Shown here: piece after piece, positions 5,771 through 13,814 of the stretch
Layout: the number at the start of each line of letters is the position of its first letter
Numbering within the stretch: the first letter of the stretch is position 1
Made by a program: the position numbers and the translations under genes
Assembly (NCBI GenBank): GCA_021793115.1
Contig: JAJYTJ010000014.1
Location: 1 to 22,966, forward strand
Source: Actinomycetes bacterium
Lineage (GTDB): Bacteria; Actinomycetota; Actinomycetes; Actinomycetales; Cellulomonadaceae
DNA length: 22,966 bases
Direction of reading: 5' to 3'
The notes under the pieces: model-generated
What the model saw: only the letters and a program-made list of their open reading frames with translations
Told to the model about the DNA's origin: nothing
Databases searched by the model: none

Positions 5771-6421
5771 TCACTCGGGGACCAGCTCCGACAGGTACTC
5801 GGTGGTCTCCTCGACGGCCCGCCGGTCGTTGCCCGCCACGATCGCCTCGATGAGCACGTCGTGCGCGTCCGCGCCGTGCGTGTCGGAGACGAAGTTGAAC
5901 CGGATGTTCTCGCCGATCGCGTCGATGAGGTTCTCGTACAGCGACAGCAGCACCGGGTTGGCGGCGGTCTTGACGATCTGGCGGTGCAGGGCGAGGTCGG
6001 CGTCGACCATCTTCTCCAGCAGGCCCTCGTGGTAGGCCTGTGCCCGGGCGTCGCGGACCGCCAGCAGCGTGGCCGCGTCGGTGGCGGTGCGGCGGCGGGC
6101 GGCCAGCCGGGCCGCCTCCACCTCGAGCGCACGACGCACCTCCACGACGTCACGCTGGCGAGCCGCCGCGATCTCGCGGCCGATCGTCACCGCGAGCTCG
6201 GAGTTGGACACCACGTACGTGCCGGATCCCTGGCGCCGCTCGAGCAGGCCGCCGTGCACCAGGGACTGCACCGCCTCGCGCACCGTGTTGCGTCCCACGC
6301 CGAGCAGCTCCACGAGCGCCGGCTCGGGCGGGATGCGCGATCCCACCGGCCACTCGTTGGAGGCGATCCGGGAGCCCAGCGCCTCCACTGCGGAGTCGAT
6401 GAGTCCGGTGCGTCTGGACAT
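5771..6421 (-). CDS. GntR/FadR-family transcriptional regulator with FCD domain
   Basis: The 216-residue protein has an N-terminal winged helix-turn-helix (about 6-72). It shows the GntR signature: a WPVGSRIPPEPALVELLGVGRNTVREAV recognition region split around residue 40, then LLERRQGSGTYV. The C-terminal FCD domain (about 90-212) binds an effector, usually an organic acid. In metal-binding FCD proteins an Asp and three His line the pocket. Here Asp142, His146 and His187 are present, but the last His of the A-x6-HL motif is Tyr209, so metal binding may be altered. The ATG at 6421 is supported by AGGAGG 7 nt upstream. It is transcribed away from argS. The regulated genes cannot be told; the gene itself is probably autoregulated. 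Confidence 0.9.
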   Translation of the reverse strand: MSRRTGLIDSAVEALGSRIASNEWPVGSRIPPEPALVELLGVGRNTVREAVQSLVHGGLLERRQGSGTYVVSNSELAVTIGREIAAARQRDVVEVRRALEVEAARLAARRRTATDAATLLAVRDARAQAYHEGLLEKMVDADLALHRQIVKTAANPVLLSLYENLIDAIGENIRFNFVSDTHGADAHDVLIEAIVAGNDRRAVEETTEYLSELVPE

Positions 6422-6446
6422 GGGATGCCTCCTGCTGGTCGTGCGC

Positions 6447-6469
6447 GGTAGTCAACACCGTCCGGTATA
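6447..6469 (-). promoter_or_regulatory. Possible promoter and operator of the GntR-type gene
   Basis: On the minus strand a -10-like TATACC (6469-6464) is followed by the imperfect palindrome GGTGTTGACTACC (6459-6447), which would overlap the transcription start. FadR-type sites often have a T-n-GT...AC-n-A core, and this site is similar but has one base less in the spacer. Autoregulation is inferred. Confidence 0.3.
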
Positions 6470-6505
6470 GCGCTCGCCAGCCCAGAGGGGGGATGACTCG
6501 CTGGC

Positions 6506-6511
6506 TACGCT
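6506..6511 (+). promoter_or_regulatory. -10 box for a probably leaderless argS transcript
   Basis: TACGCT ends 6 nt before the GTG at 6518, the spacing expected if transcription starts at the first base of the start codon. No Shine-Dalgarno sequence precedes the gene, which supports leaderless translation. Confidence 0.5.
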
Positions 6512-6517
6512 TTGCCG

Positions 6518-8197
6518 GTGACTCCCGCCCAGCTCGCCGAAGCGGTCCGCGCCGCGCTCGCCCATGCCGTCGCCGACGGCACCCTGCCGCTCGACCCGGC
6601 GGACGTGCCGGCGAGCGTGCACCTGGAGCGACCCCGGCAGCGTGAGCACGGCGACTGGTCGACGAACGTGGCGATGCAGCTGGCCAAGAAGGCGGGCGTC
6701 GCGCCCCGCGCACTGGCCGACGAGCTTGCCCGCCGGCTGGCCGCGACCCCGGGCGTCGCATCCGTGGACGTGGCCGGCCCCGGCTTCCTCAACATCCGGC
6801 TCGACGCAGCGGCGGCCGGTGAGCTGGCGCGGACCATCGTCGAGTCCGGGCCCGAGTACGGCGGCAACGACGACCTCGCCGGCGTGACGGTCAACCTGGA
6901 GTTCGTCTCGGCCAACCCGACCGGTCCGCTGCACATCGGGGGCGTGCGCTGGGCCGCGGTGGGGGACAGCCTGGCGCGCGTGCTGCAGGCCAGCGGGGCC
7001 GTCGTCGTGCGGGAGTACTACTTCAACGACCACGGCGCGCAGATCGACCGGTTCGCACGGTCGCTGTCCGCGCGCGCGACGGGCCAGGACGCGCCCGAGG
7101 ACGGCTACGGCGGCCAGTACATCGCCGACATCGCGGAGCAGGTGGTGGCCGACGCGCTCGCGGCCGGCGAGCCGGACCCCACGTCGCTGCCCGTCGAGCA
7201 GGCGGTCGAGGCGTTCCGGGTGCGCGGCGTGGACCTGATGTTCGAGGAGATCAAGAGCTCGCTGCGCGACTTCGGTGTCGAGTTCGACGTCTACTTCCAT
7301 GAGGACTCGTTGCACGAGTCCGGCGCGGTGGACCGGGCGATCGCCCGGCTGCGCGACCTCGGCCACGTCTACGAGAAGGACGGCGCGGTCTGGCTGCGGA
7401 CCACGACGTTCGGCGACGACAAGGACCGGGTCGTCGTCAAGAGCGACGGCGAGGCCGCCTACATCGCCGGCGACATCGCGTACTACCTGGACAAGCGCGA
7501 GCGGGGCGCGGACCGCGTCGTCATCATGCTCGGCGCCGACCACCACGGGTACATCGGTCGGATGATGGCGGTCTGCGCGGCGTTCGGCGACACCCCGCAC
7601 GTCAACCTCGAGATCCTCATCGGCCAGCTGGTCAACCTCGTCAAGGACGGGCAGCCGGTGCGGATGAGCAAGCGTGCCGGCACCGTGGTGACCATCGACG
7701 ACCTCGTCGACGCCGTCGGGGTGGACGCCGCCCGCTACGCCCTCGCCCGCTCGTCGACGGACACCTCGATCGACCTCGACCTCGACCTGCTGACGAAGGC
7801 GACCAACGAGAACCCCGTCTACTACGTGCAGTACGCCCACGCGCGCACGGTGAACGTGGCGCGCAACGCAGCCGAGGCGGGCGTGCGCCGTGAGGACGGG
7901 TTCGACGCGTCGGTGCTCGACCACGAGACCGAGGCCGTGCTGCTGGGCCAGCTCGCCGAGCTGCCGCGGGTCGTGGCGCTGGCGGCGCAGATGCGCGAGC
8001 CGCACCGTGTCGCGCGGTACCTCGAGGAGCTTGCCGGCGCCTACCACAAGTGGTACGACATGCGCCGCGTCGCGCCGTTCGGCGACGAGGACGTCTCGGA
8101 CGTGCACCGCACGCGGCTGTGGCTCAACGATGCCACCCGCCAGGTGCTCGCCAACGGGCTGCGGCTGCTCGGTGTCAGCGCCCCGGAGCGCATGTGA
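6518..8197 (+). CDS. argS: Arginyl-tRNA synthetase
   Basis: This class I enzyme charges tRNA-Arg with arginine using ATP. The 559-residue length is normal. It shows an N-terminal Add1 domain (about 1-95), the HIGH-type motif in [12 protein letters not shown] (about 132-142), the KMSKS counterpart RMSKRAG (about 382-388) and an anticodon-binding helical domain with YVQYAHAR and [10 protein letters not shown] toward the end. GTG 6518 is preferred because it lies at the leaderless spacing from TACGCT; TTG 6512 is an in-frame alternative. lysA follows after 130 bp. An argS-lysA operon responding to arginine and lysine is known in Corynebacterium, so co-transcription is plausible here. A tRNA-Arg gene lies about 0.8 kb away, probably by chance. 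Confidence 0.97.
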   Translation: MTPAQLAEAVRAALAHAVADGTLPLDPADVPASVHLERPRQREHGDWSTNVAMQLAKKAGVAPRALADELARRLAATPGVASVDVAGPGFLNIRLDAAAAGELARTIVESGPEYGGNDDLAGVTVNLEFVSANPTGPLHIGGVRWAAVGDSLARVLQASGAVVVREYYFNDHGAQIDRFARSLSARATGQDAPEDGYGGQYIADIAEQVVADALAAGEPDPTSLPVEQAVEAFRVRGVDLMFEEIKSSLRDFGVEFDVYFHEDSLHESGAVDRAIARLRDLGHVYEKDGAVWLRTTTFGDDKDRVVVKSDGEAAYIAGDIAYYLDKRERGADRVVIMLGADHHGYIGRMMAVCAAFGDTPHVNLEILIGQLVNLVKDGQPVRMSKRAGTVVTIDDLVDAVGVDAARYALARSSTDTSIDLDLDLLTKATNENPVYYVQYAHARTVNVARNAAEAGVRREDGFDASVLDHETEAVLLGQLAELPRVVALAAQMREPHRVARYLEELAGAYHKWYDMRRVAPFGDEDVSDVHRTRLWLNDATRQVLANGLRLLGVSAPERM

Positions 8198-8327
8198 CCG
8201 CCCCCCGCCCGTCGGCGGGCACGCTCGCCGGCAGCCGCCCTCGCCCGCCACTTCGGTGGTTCGGCGCCGGTTCGGTGCATCGCGGTGCCGAAGCGGCGGC
8301 GAGGCACCGCACCGGCGGGGGCGCGCG

Positions 8328-9692
8328 ATGAGCGCACCCGGGGCGATGGGCTTGCCGTGGTCGGTGGGCGTGCAGCGCCTGGGCGGCGGGTCCGTCGCCG
8401 TGGCCGGGGTCGACGTCCGCGAGCTGGCCGTGCGTTTCGGCACGCCGCTGTTCGTGCTCGACGAGGCCGACCTGCGCGCGCGGGCACGCGGGTACCGCCA
8501 GGCGTTCGAGGCGGCGTTTGCCCAGGTCGGCGCCGAGGTGGACGTGTACTACGCGGGCAAGGCGTTCCTGTCGGTGGCCGTGGCGCGCTGGGTGCACGAC
8601 GAGGGCCTGGCGGTGGACACCGCCACCGGGGGCGAGCTGGCGGTGGCGCTCGCCGCCGGGGTCCCCGGGAGCCGGATCGGCCTGCACGGCAACAACAAGT
8701 CGGACGACGAGATCGCGGCGGCGCTCGACGCGGGCGTCGGGCGGATCATCGCCGACTCGCTCGTCGAGCTCGAGCGGCTGTCGGCGGCGGCCGTGGCGCG
8801 CGGCGTCGAGGTGCCGGTGATGGTGCGCGTCACCACGGGCGTGCACGCCGGCGGCCACGAGCACGTCGCCACGGCCCACGAGGACCAGAAGTTCGGGCTG
8901 TCGTTGGCGCACGACGAGGGCGCGGACTCCCCGGCGATGACCGCGCTGCTGGCAGTGCTGGCTGCGCCCGGCCTGCGGCTGCTCGGCATCCACTCGCACA
9001 TCGGCTCGCAGATCCTCGAGCCGGACGGGTTCGTCGTCGCGGCACGGCGGGTCCTGGAGCTGCGCGCCGAGCTGGCGGCGCGCAGCGGCGTGCTCGTCGA
9101 CGAGGTGGATCTCGGCGGCGGGTACGGCGTCGCCTACCTGCCGGGCGAGGTGCCGCTCGACCCCGAGCGCATCGCGAAGGAGGTCGCCCAGGGGGTCGCC
9201 GCGGTGGCCCACGAGCTGGGCACGCCGCTGCCGCGGTTCTCGGTCGAGCCGGGACGCTCGATCGTCGGGCCCGCCGGCCTGACGCTGTACACGGTGGGCA
9301 CGGTGAAGCCGGTGCGCCTCGAGGGCGGGTTCGTGCGCACGTACGTCTCGGTGGACGGCGGCATGAGCGACAACATCCGGCCGGCGCTGTACGGGGCGCG
9401 GTACCACGCGGAGGTCGTCGGGCGCGCGTCGTCGGCCCCCGGGGTGCCGGCCCGCGTGGTCGGCAAGCACTGCGAGAGCGGCGACATCCTGGTGCAGGAC
9501 GTGGCGCTGCCCGGGGACGTGGCGGCCGGCGACCTGCTGGCGGTCCCCGTCACCGGCGCCTATGGCCGCTCCATGGCGTCCAACTACAACCTCGTCCCGC
9601 GCCCGCCGGTGGTCGCCGTCCGCGACGGCGAGGCCCGCCTGCTCGTCCGCCGCGAGACGATCGCCGACCTCCTGTCCCTCGACCAGGGCTGA
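8328..9692 (+). CDS. lysA: Diaminopimelate decarboxylase
   Basis: The product removes CO2 from meso-diaminopimelate to give L-lysine, the last step of the pathway, with pyridoxal phosphate. It has 454 residues. Lys78 in YYAGKAF is the expected cofactor lysine at the mouth of the alanine-racemase-like barrel. HSHIGSQ, the [11 protein letters not shown] phosphate-binding motif, the GKHCESGDI motif bearing the catalytic Cys, and [10 protein letters not shown] all match the family. The ATG at 8328 is the first good start, although only a weak purine-rich site (GGCGGGGG) precedes it. It is probably cotranscribed with argS, since the 130-bp gap holds no obvious terminator. The downstream gap of over 500 bp separates it from the threonine genes. 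Confidence 0.96.
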   Translation: MSAPGAMGLPWSVGVQRLGGGSVAVAGVDVRELAVRFGTPLFVLDEADLRARARGYRQAFEAAFAQVGAEVDVYYAGKAFLSVAVARWVHDEGLAVDTATGGELAVALAAGVPGSRIGLHGNNKSDDEIAAALDAGVGRIIADSLVELERLSAAAVARGVEVPVMVRVTTGVHAGGHEHVATAHEDQKFGLSLAHDEGADSPAMTALLAVLAAPGLRLLGIHSHIGSQILEPDGFVVAARRVLELRAELAARSGVLVDEVDLGGGYGVAYLPGEVPLDPERIAKEVAQGVAAVAHELGTPLPRFSVEPGRSIVGPAGLTLYTVGTVKPVRLEGGFVRTYVSVDGGMSDNIRPALYGARYHAEVVGRASSAPGVPARVVGKHCESGDILVQDVALPGDVAAGDLLAVPVTGAYGRSMASNYNLVPRPPVVAVRDGEARLLVRRETIADLLSLDQG

Positions 9693-9704
9693 GCCGGTCG
9701 CCGA

Positions 9705-9792
9705 CCGTCGCTCGGCGCCGCTCCGGCCGCCGCTCGGCCTCGCTCCGGCCATCGCTCGGCGCCGCTCCGGCCATCGCTCGGCCTCGCGGTTC
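9705..9792. repeat. 22-bp tandem repeat, four units, last one degenerate
   Basis: Units start at 9705, 9727, 9749 and 9771 and follow CCATCGCTCGGCGCCGCTCC plus GG. Units 1 and 3 read GGCGCCGCT while units 2 and 4 read GGCCTCGCT, so the array also has a 44-bp period and may have grown by duplication of a two-unit block. It begins 12 bp after the lysA stop. Confidence 0.85.
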
Positions 9793-9888
9793 GTCGGTCC
9801 ATGTCCGTGCCGGGGACGCCCGCGCCGCCGGCTCGTTCGGCGAGGGCGCCATGACGCGCTTGTCCCGATCGGGTGCCGCGTCGCATGG

Positions 9889-9920
9889 CGCCCTGGCCAG
9901 GGGCAGCGGCCGCCAGGGCG
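9889..9920. repeat. 9-bp inverted repeat, possible hairpin
   Basis: CGCCCTGGC (9889-9897) pairs perfectly with GCCAGGGCG (9912-9920) around a 14-nt loop. No T-run follows, so a terminator role is uncertain. Confidence 0.5.
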
Positions 9921-10055
9921 GCGTGGGGGTCGGCCCAGGGGCGCCCGGCGCCGGAGGGGGCGCCCACCCCCTGGAGTGGGCAGGGCGCGCCCGGGCCGCG
10001 GTGGCAGGGCAGCGCGCGGGACGGCCCTCGGAGCCCAGCGCCGGCGCGCCGGGGG

Positions 10056-10125
10056 CACACGTCCCGAGGGGAGCGAGCGTCGCTCCGGACCACACGTCCC
10101 GAGGGGAGCGAGCATCGCTCGGGAC
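10056..10125. repeat. Two tandem 35-bp units with internal hairpins
   Basis: The units at 10056-10090 and 10091-10125 both start CACACGTCCCGAGGGGAGCG and differ at two positions. The second unit can form two exclusive stems: GTCCCGAG with CTCGGGAC, or GAGCGA with TCGCTC around GCA. The TCGCTCGG core is shared with the 22-bp array upstream, so both may derive from one dispersed repeat family. Confidence 0.8.
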
Positions 10126-10184
10126 AGGCCGGGCGCCCGGGCGCCACCAGGTGGATCCTCCGGTCTCGGGTGGTGGGCCGCCCC

Positions 10185-10190
10185 TACGCT
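10185..10190 (+). promoter_or_regulatory. -10 box of the hom-thrC-thrB operon
   Basis: TACGCT lies about 28 nt before the start codon and matches the argS -10 box. No good -35 box is seen. The short leader has no room for an attenuator or riboswitch. Confidence 0.45.
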
Positions 10191-10217
10191 GGGGGCACGC
10201 GAGCGAGGGAGGCAGTG

Positions 10218-11516
10218 GTGGTGGAGCGGTTGCGGGTCGCCGTGCTGGGCGCCGGCACCGTCGGCACCGAGGTGGTGCGGCTGCTCACGAAGCAGTCCGA
10301 CGACCTGGCGGCACGCGTGGGAGCCCGGCTCGAGCTCGTCGGCGTCGCGGTGCGCAACCGGCACGCGGAGCGCGACCCGGTCGTCGACCCCGCGCTGCTC
10401 ACCGAGGACCCGCGCGCGCTCGTCGACAAGGCCGACGTCGTCGTCGAGGTGATGGGCGGCATCGAGCCGGCCCGCGAGCTCATCCTGCGAGCGATCCGGA
10501 ACGGCGCCGCCGTGGTCACCGCCAACAAGGCGCTGCTCGCCGAGGACGGTCCCACGTTGTACGCCGCCGCGGACGCGGCCGGCGTCGACCTCTACTTCGA
10601 GGCCGCGGTCGCCGGTGGCATCCCCGTGGTGCGGGCGGTGCGCGAGTCGCTCGCCGGCGACCAGGTGCGCCGCGTGCTGGGCATCGTCAACGGCACGACG
10701 AACTACGTGCTGGACAAGATGGCCACCGAGGGCCTCGACCTGGAGCAGGCGGTCAAGGAGGCGCAGGCGCTCGGCTACGCCGAGGCCGACCCGACCGCCG
10801 ACGTCGAGGGCTACGACGCCGCGGCCAAGGCTGCGATCCTCGCCTCGCTCGCGTTCCACACACGGGTGCCGCTCGACGCGGTCGGCCGCACCGGGATCAC
10901 GGGCCTGACCAGCACCGACGTGATGTGGGCCGAGCGCACCGGCCACGTGCTCAAGCTGCTGGCAGTCGCCGAACGCGCGCACGACGAGGACACCGGCGTC
11001 GACGGCGTGCTCGTCGGGGTGCACCCGACGCTCGTCCCGCAGGCCCACCCGCTGGCCAAGGTCAGCGGCTCCTACAACGCCGTGTTCGTCGAGACGGCGT
11101 CGGCCGGCGAGCTGATGTTCCTCGGCCGTGGAGCCGGCGGCGCGCCCACCGCGAGCGCCGTCATGGGGGACGTCGTCTCCGTCGCGCGGCACCGCGTCGT
11201 CGGCGGCCGCGGGCCGGTGGAGTCGTCGTACGCCGACCTGCCGGTGCTGCCGCCGGACGCCGCGCGCGCCCGGTTCCAGCTCCGCCTCGACGTCGCCGAC
11301 CGGCCCGGCGTGCTTGCCCAGGTGGCCGCCGCGCACGCCGAGCACGGCGTGTCGATCGAGGCGGTGCGCCAGTCGCCGGGTGCCGCCGCGGTGGCGCACC
11401 TCGTCATCACCACGCACACCACGTCCGAGCGTGCGCTGCGCGCCACGGCGGAGGCGGTCGCCGCCCTGCCGGCGGTGCGCCGCGTCGTGTCCGTCCTGCG
11501 AGTGGAGGGAGCCTGA
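10218..11516 (+). CDS. hom: Homoserine dehydrogenase
   Basis: The enzyme reduces aspartate semialdehyde to homoserine with NAD(P)H, the entry into threonine and methionine synthesis. The 432-residue protein has the nucleotide-binding GAGTVGTEV at the N-terminus, VTANKALL, the homoserine-binding [11 protein letters not shown], and the catalytic region [19 protein letters not shown]. It ends in an ACT domain (about 350-432, starting [17 protein letters not shown]), the usual site of threonine feedback control. Three GTG codons (10215, 10218, 10221) are possible starts. GGGAGG at 10207-10212 favours 10218 or 10221. The stop overlaps the thrC start by one base. Confidence 0.96.
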   Translation: MVERLRVAVLGAGTVGTEVVRLLTKQSDDLAARVGARLELVGVAVRNRHAERDPVVDPALLTEDPRALVDKADVVVEVMGGIEPARELILRAIRNGAAVVTANKALLAEDGPTLYAAADAAGVDLYFEAAVAGGIPVVRAVRESLAGDQVRRVLGIVNGTTNYVLDKMATEGLDLEQAVKEAQALGYAEADPTADVEGYDAAAKAAILASLAFHTRVPLDAVGRTGITGLTSTDVMWAERTGHVLKLLAVAERAHDEDTGVDGVLVGVHPTLVPQAHPLAKVSGSYNAVFVETASAGELMFLGRGAGGAPTASAVMGDVVSVARHRVVGGRGPVESSYADLPVLPPDAARARFQLRLDVADRPGVLAQVAAAHAEHGVSIEAVRQSPGAAAVAHLVITTHTTSERALRATAEAVAALPAVRRVVSVLRVEGA

Positions 11517-12607
11517 TGGCCCACCAGTGGCGCGGCGTCATCGCCGAGTACGCCGACCGTCTGCCTGCGCACGTGCGTCGCGTCCCGGTGACGCTGCTGG
11601 AGGGCGGCACGCCGCTGGTCCCGGCGCCGGGGCTGAGCGCGCGGGTCGGCGCGCAGGTGTGGCTCAAGGTCGAGGGCACCAACCCGACGGGTTCGTTCAA
11701 GGACCGCGGCATGACGACCGCGATCTCGGCCGCGGCCGACAAGGGCGCTCGCGCGGTGGTGTGCGCGTCCACCGGCAACACCTCCGCGAGCGCCGCCGCC
11801 TACGCGGCACGCGCCGGCATGGTGTGCGCGGTGCTCGTGCCGGACGGCAAGATCGCGATGGGCAAGCTGAGCCAGGCCGTGGCGCACGGCGCCCGCCTGC
11901 TGCAGGTGGACGGCAACTTCGACGACTGCCTGGTCGCTGCGCGCAAGCTCGCCGAGGCCTATCCGGTGGAGCTGGTGAACTCGGTGAACCCCGACCGGAT
12001 CCAGGGCCAGAAGACGGCGGCGTTCGAGGTGGTCGACAGCCTCGGTGACGCGCCCGACATCCATGTGCTGCCGGTGGGCAACGCCGGCAACATCACCGCC
12101 TACTGGCGGGGCTACCGGGAGTACGCGGGGCACGACGAGGGCGCGAGCCTGCCGGCGGTCGCCACCCGGACGCCCGCGATGTGGGGCTTCCAGGCCGCGG
12201 GTGCGGCGCCGATCGTGCTCGGTCACCCCGTCACCGAGCCCGAGACCATCGCCACGGCGATCCGCATCGGCAACCCGGCGTCCTGGGACCAGGCCGTGGC
12301 CGCGCGCGACACGTCGGGTGGCCTCATCGAGTCGGTGACGGACGAGCAGATCCTCGCCGCGCACCGGCTGCTGTCGGCGGGGGAGGGCGTGTTCGTCGAG
12401 CCCGCGTCCGCGGCGGGGGTCGCCGGCCTGCTCAAGCTGGCCGAGGAGGGCCGCGTGCCGGCCGGCGCGCGCATCGTCGTCACGGTGACGGGCCACGGGC
12501 TGAAGGACCCGTCGTGGGCGCTGCGCACCCCGGACGGCTCGGACGTCACTCCCGTCCGGGTGAGCTCTGACGTGGTGGCCATTGCCGCCGCGCTCGGCCT
12601 GGAGTAG
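11516..12607 (+). CDS. thrC: Threonine synthase
   Basis: This pyridoxal-phosphate enzyme converts O-phosphohomoserine to threonine. It has 363 residues, the length of the short bacterial form. Lys62 in [12 protein letters not shown] is the cofactor lysine, [19 protein letters not shown] binds the phosphate side, and [14 protein letters not shown] gives the second glycine-rich loop. The ATG at 11516 overlaps the hom stop as TGATG, with GGAGGGA just upstream, so translation is coupled to hom. thrB follows after 9 bp. The enzyme acts after ThrB although its gene comes first, an arrangement common in actinobacteria. Confidence 0.96.
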   Translation: MAHQWRGVIAEYADRLPAHVRRVPVTLLEGGTPLVPAPGLSARVGAQVWLKVEGTNPTGSFKDRGMTTAISAAADKGARAVVCASTGNTSASAAAYAARAGMVCAVLVPDGKIAMGKLSQAVAHGARLLQVDGNFDDCLVAARKLAEAYPVELVNSVNPDRIQGQKTAAFEVVDSLGDAPDIHVLPVGNAGNITAYWRGYREYAGHDEGASLPAVATRTPAMWGFQAAGAAPIVLGHPVTEPETIATAIRIGNPASWDQAVAARDTSGGLIESVTDEQILAAHRLLSAGEGVFVEPASAAGVAGLLKLAEEGRVPAGARIVVTVTGHGLKDPSWALRTPDGSDVTPVRVSSDVVAIAAALGLE

Positions 12608-12616
12608 GCATCGCCC

Positions 12617-13567
12617 ATGCGTCTGGCAGCCGACCGCGTCCGCGTGCGGGTGCCCGCGACCAGCGCGAACCTGGGACCGGGCTTCGACGCGCTGGGCCTG
12701 GCCCTCGCGCTGCACGACGTCGTCGAGGTGCGCGCGGTATCCACGGCCGGGGCCGTCGTCGACGTGCTCGGCGAGGGGGCCGGCCGGGTGCCGCTGGGCG
12801 AGGACCATCTCGTCGTGCGGGCCATCCGGGAAGGCCTGGACCACGCCGGGGCCTCCCAGGTGGGGCTGCACCTGACGTGCCACAACGCCGTCCCGCACGG
12901 ACGTGGCCTGGGCTCGTCGGCCGCCGCGGTGGTGGCCGGGCTGCTGGTGGCGCGCGGCCTGGTCGCCGAGCCGGAGGCGCTGGACGACGCGGCGGTGCTC
13001 GCGCTGGCCACGGCGATGGAGGGCCATCCCGACAACGCCGCGCCCGCCCTCCTCGGCGGCGCGACCGTGTCGTGGACCGACGACGCCGTGCGCGCGGCGC
13101 GGCTGCCGGTGCACCCGGACCTGCTGCCGGTGGCGATCGTGCCGCCGCACGAGCTGTCGACGCGGCGCGCGCGCGGCGTGCTGCCGGCGCAGGTGCCGCA
13201 TGCCGACGCCGCGTTCCAGGCGGGACGCGCGGCCCTGCTCGTCGAGGCGCTGGGCCGCCGCCCCGACCTGCTGTTCCCGGCGACGGAGGACCGCATCCAC
13301 CAGGAGTACCGGCGCGCGGTGATGCCGGAGTCGCTCGCGCTCGTCGGCGCGCTGCGCACGCGTGGCGTGGCGGCCGTCGTCTCCGGCGCCGGTCCGACCG
13401 TGCTGGCCCTCGCCTGCCGCACGACCGACCCCGACGGGGTGCCCGGCACCGATGCCGACGCCGCGATCGCTGCGGCGTTCGGCGGTGTCATGGCGGGGTG
13501 GCGGGTGCTGCCGCTGCCGGTGGACGCCGAGGGTGCCGTGCTGGAGCGCGGCGCGACCGGGCGCTGA
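12617..13567 (+). CDS. thrB: Homoserine kinase
   Basis: This GHMP-family kinase phosphorylates homoserine with ATP, making the substrate of threonine synthase. The 316-residue protein has VPATSANLGPGFDALGLAL near the start, the ATP-binding loop PHGRGLGSSAAAV (about 94-106), EGHPDNAAPALLGG and the C-terminal VVSGAGPTVLAL. It closes the hom-thrC-thrB operon, completing the branch from aspartate semialdehyde to threonine. Its start at ATG 12617 lies 9 bp after thrC. The C-terminus past about residue 300 is poorly conserved in the family. Confidence 0.96.
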   Translation: MRLAADRVRVRVPATSANLGPGFDALGLALALHDVVEVRAVSTAGAVVDVLGEGAGRVPLGEDHLVVRAIREGLDHAGASQVGLHLTCHNAVPHGRGLGSSAAAVVAGLLVARGLVAEPEALDDAAVLALATAMEGHPDNAAPALLGGATVSWTDDAVRAARLPVHPDLLPVAIVPPHELSTRRARGVLPAQVPHADAAFQAGRAALLVEALGRRPDLLFPATEDRIHQEYRRAVMPESLALVGALRTRGVAAVVSGAGPTVLALACRTTDPDGVPGTDADAAIAAAFGGVMAGWRVLPLPVDAEGAVLERGATGR

Positions 13568-13599
13568 GACGCCGGGACGTCGCCCATCGGAACGGCGTC
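13568..13599 (+). terminator. Possible weak terminator after thrB
   Basis: GACGCCG (13568-13574) pairs with CGGCGTC (13593-13599) around an 18-nt loop just after the thrB stop. No T-run follows and the rho promoter is immediately downstream, so partial read-through into rho is likely. Confidence 0.3.
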
Positions 13600-13609
13600 C
13601 CCCGGGTGT

Positions 13610-13615
13610 TACGAT
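13610..13615 (+). promoter_or_regulatory. -10 box of rho with a long leader
   Basis: TACGAT preceded by TGT resembles an extended -10 box. The start codon of rho is about 195 nt further on, leaving a long untranslated leader. Long leaders in rho genes can serve autoregulation by Rho-dependent termination; this is inference for this gene. Confidence 0.45.
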
Positions 13616-13814
13616 GACGCCGTTCCCCGAACCTCCTCGTAGTCCGCGCTGGTCGATGTGACCCGCGTTCAGAGCGAGTCGATGAACGGGAACGGCCGCT
13701 TCCGTCACGCACCGGTGCACGGCCCCGCGGCCTCCACACACGTCAGGTCTGATCTCGGCCTGGCCCCGGCCTTCCCGACCACAACGGGTGGCCCGACGAG
13801 GGGAAGGATCCTTC

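Larger units (their letters stand above)
9693..10217. other. Repeat-rich non-coding gap between lysA and hom
   Basis: No credible gene is present; open frames on both strands have compositions typical of shadow translations. The stretch holds four 22-bp tandem units (9705-9792), a CCCGATCGGG palindrome (9864-9873), a 9-bp inverted repeat (9889-9897 with 9912-9920) and GCCCAC/GTGGGC near 9970. It also has two 35-bp tandem units (10056-10125) and the hom promoter at its right end. Some of these hairpins may end lysA transcription, but none has a T-run. Confidence 0.7.

Noticed and set aside
8198..8327. Lysine riboswitch or T-box before lysA
   Set aside because: The 130-bp gap shows no conserved T-box sequence or recognisable lysine-aptamer layout.
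9705..10125. Possible CRISPR array in the lysA-hom gap
   Set aside because: The 22-bp and 35-bp units are directly adjacent without unique spacers, and no cas genes are present.
10191..10217. Threonine attenuator leader before hom
   Set aside because: The distance from the -10 box to the start is too short for a leader peptide with alternative hairpins, and no run of Thr/Ile codons is seen.
8175..11417. Very long open frame on the minus strand opposite lysA and hom
   Set aside because: It is antisense to two well-supported enzymes and its translation is His/Arg/Asp-rich and low in complexity. Long shadow frames are expected at this GC content.
8285..12607. 1440-codon open frame on the + strand
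   Set aside because: Only its last 364 codons are real (thrC). The rest is an out-of-frame reading of lysA, the repeat gap and hom.
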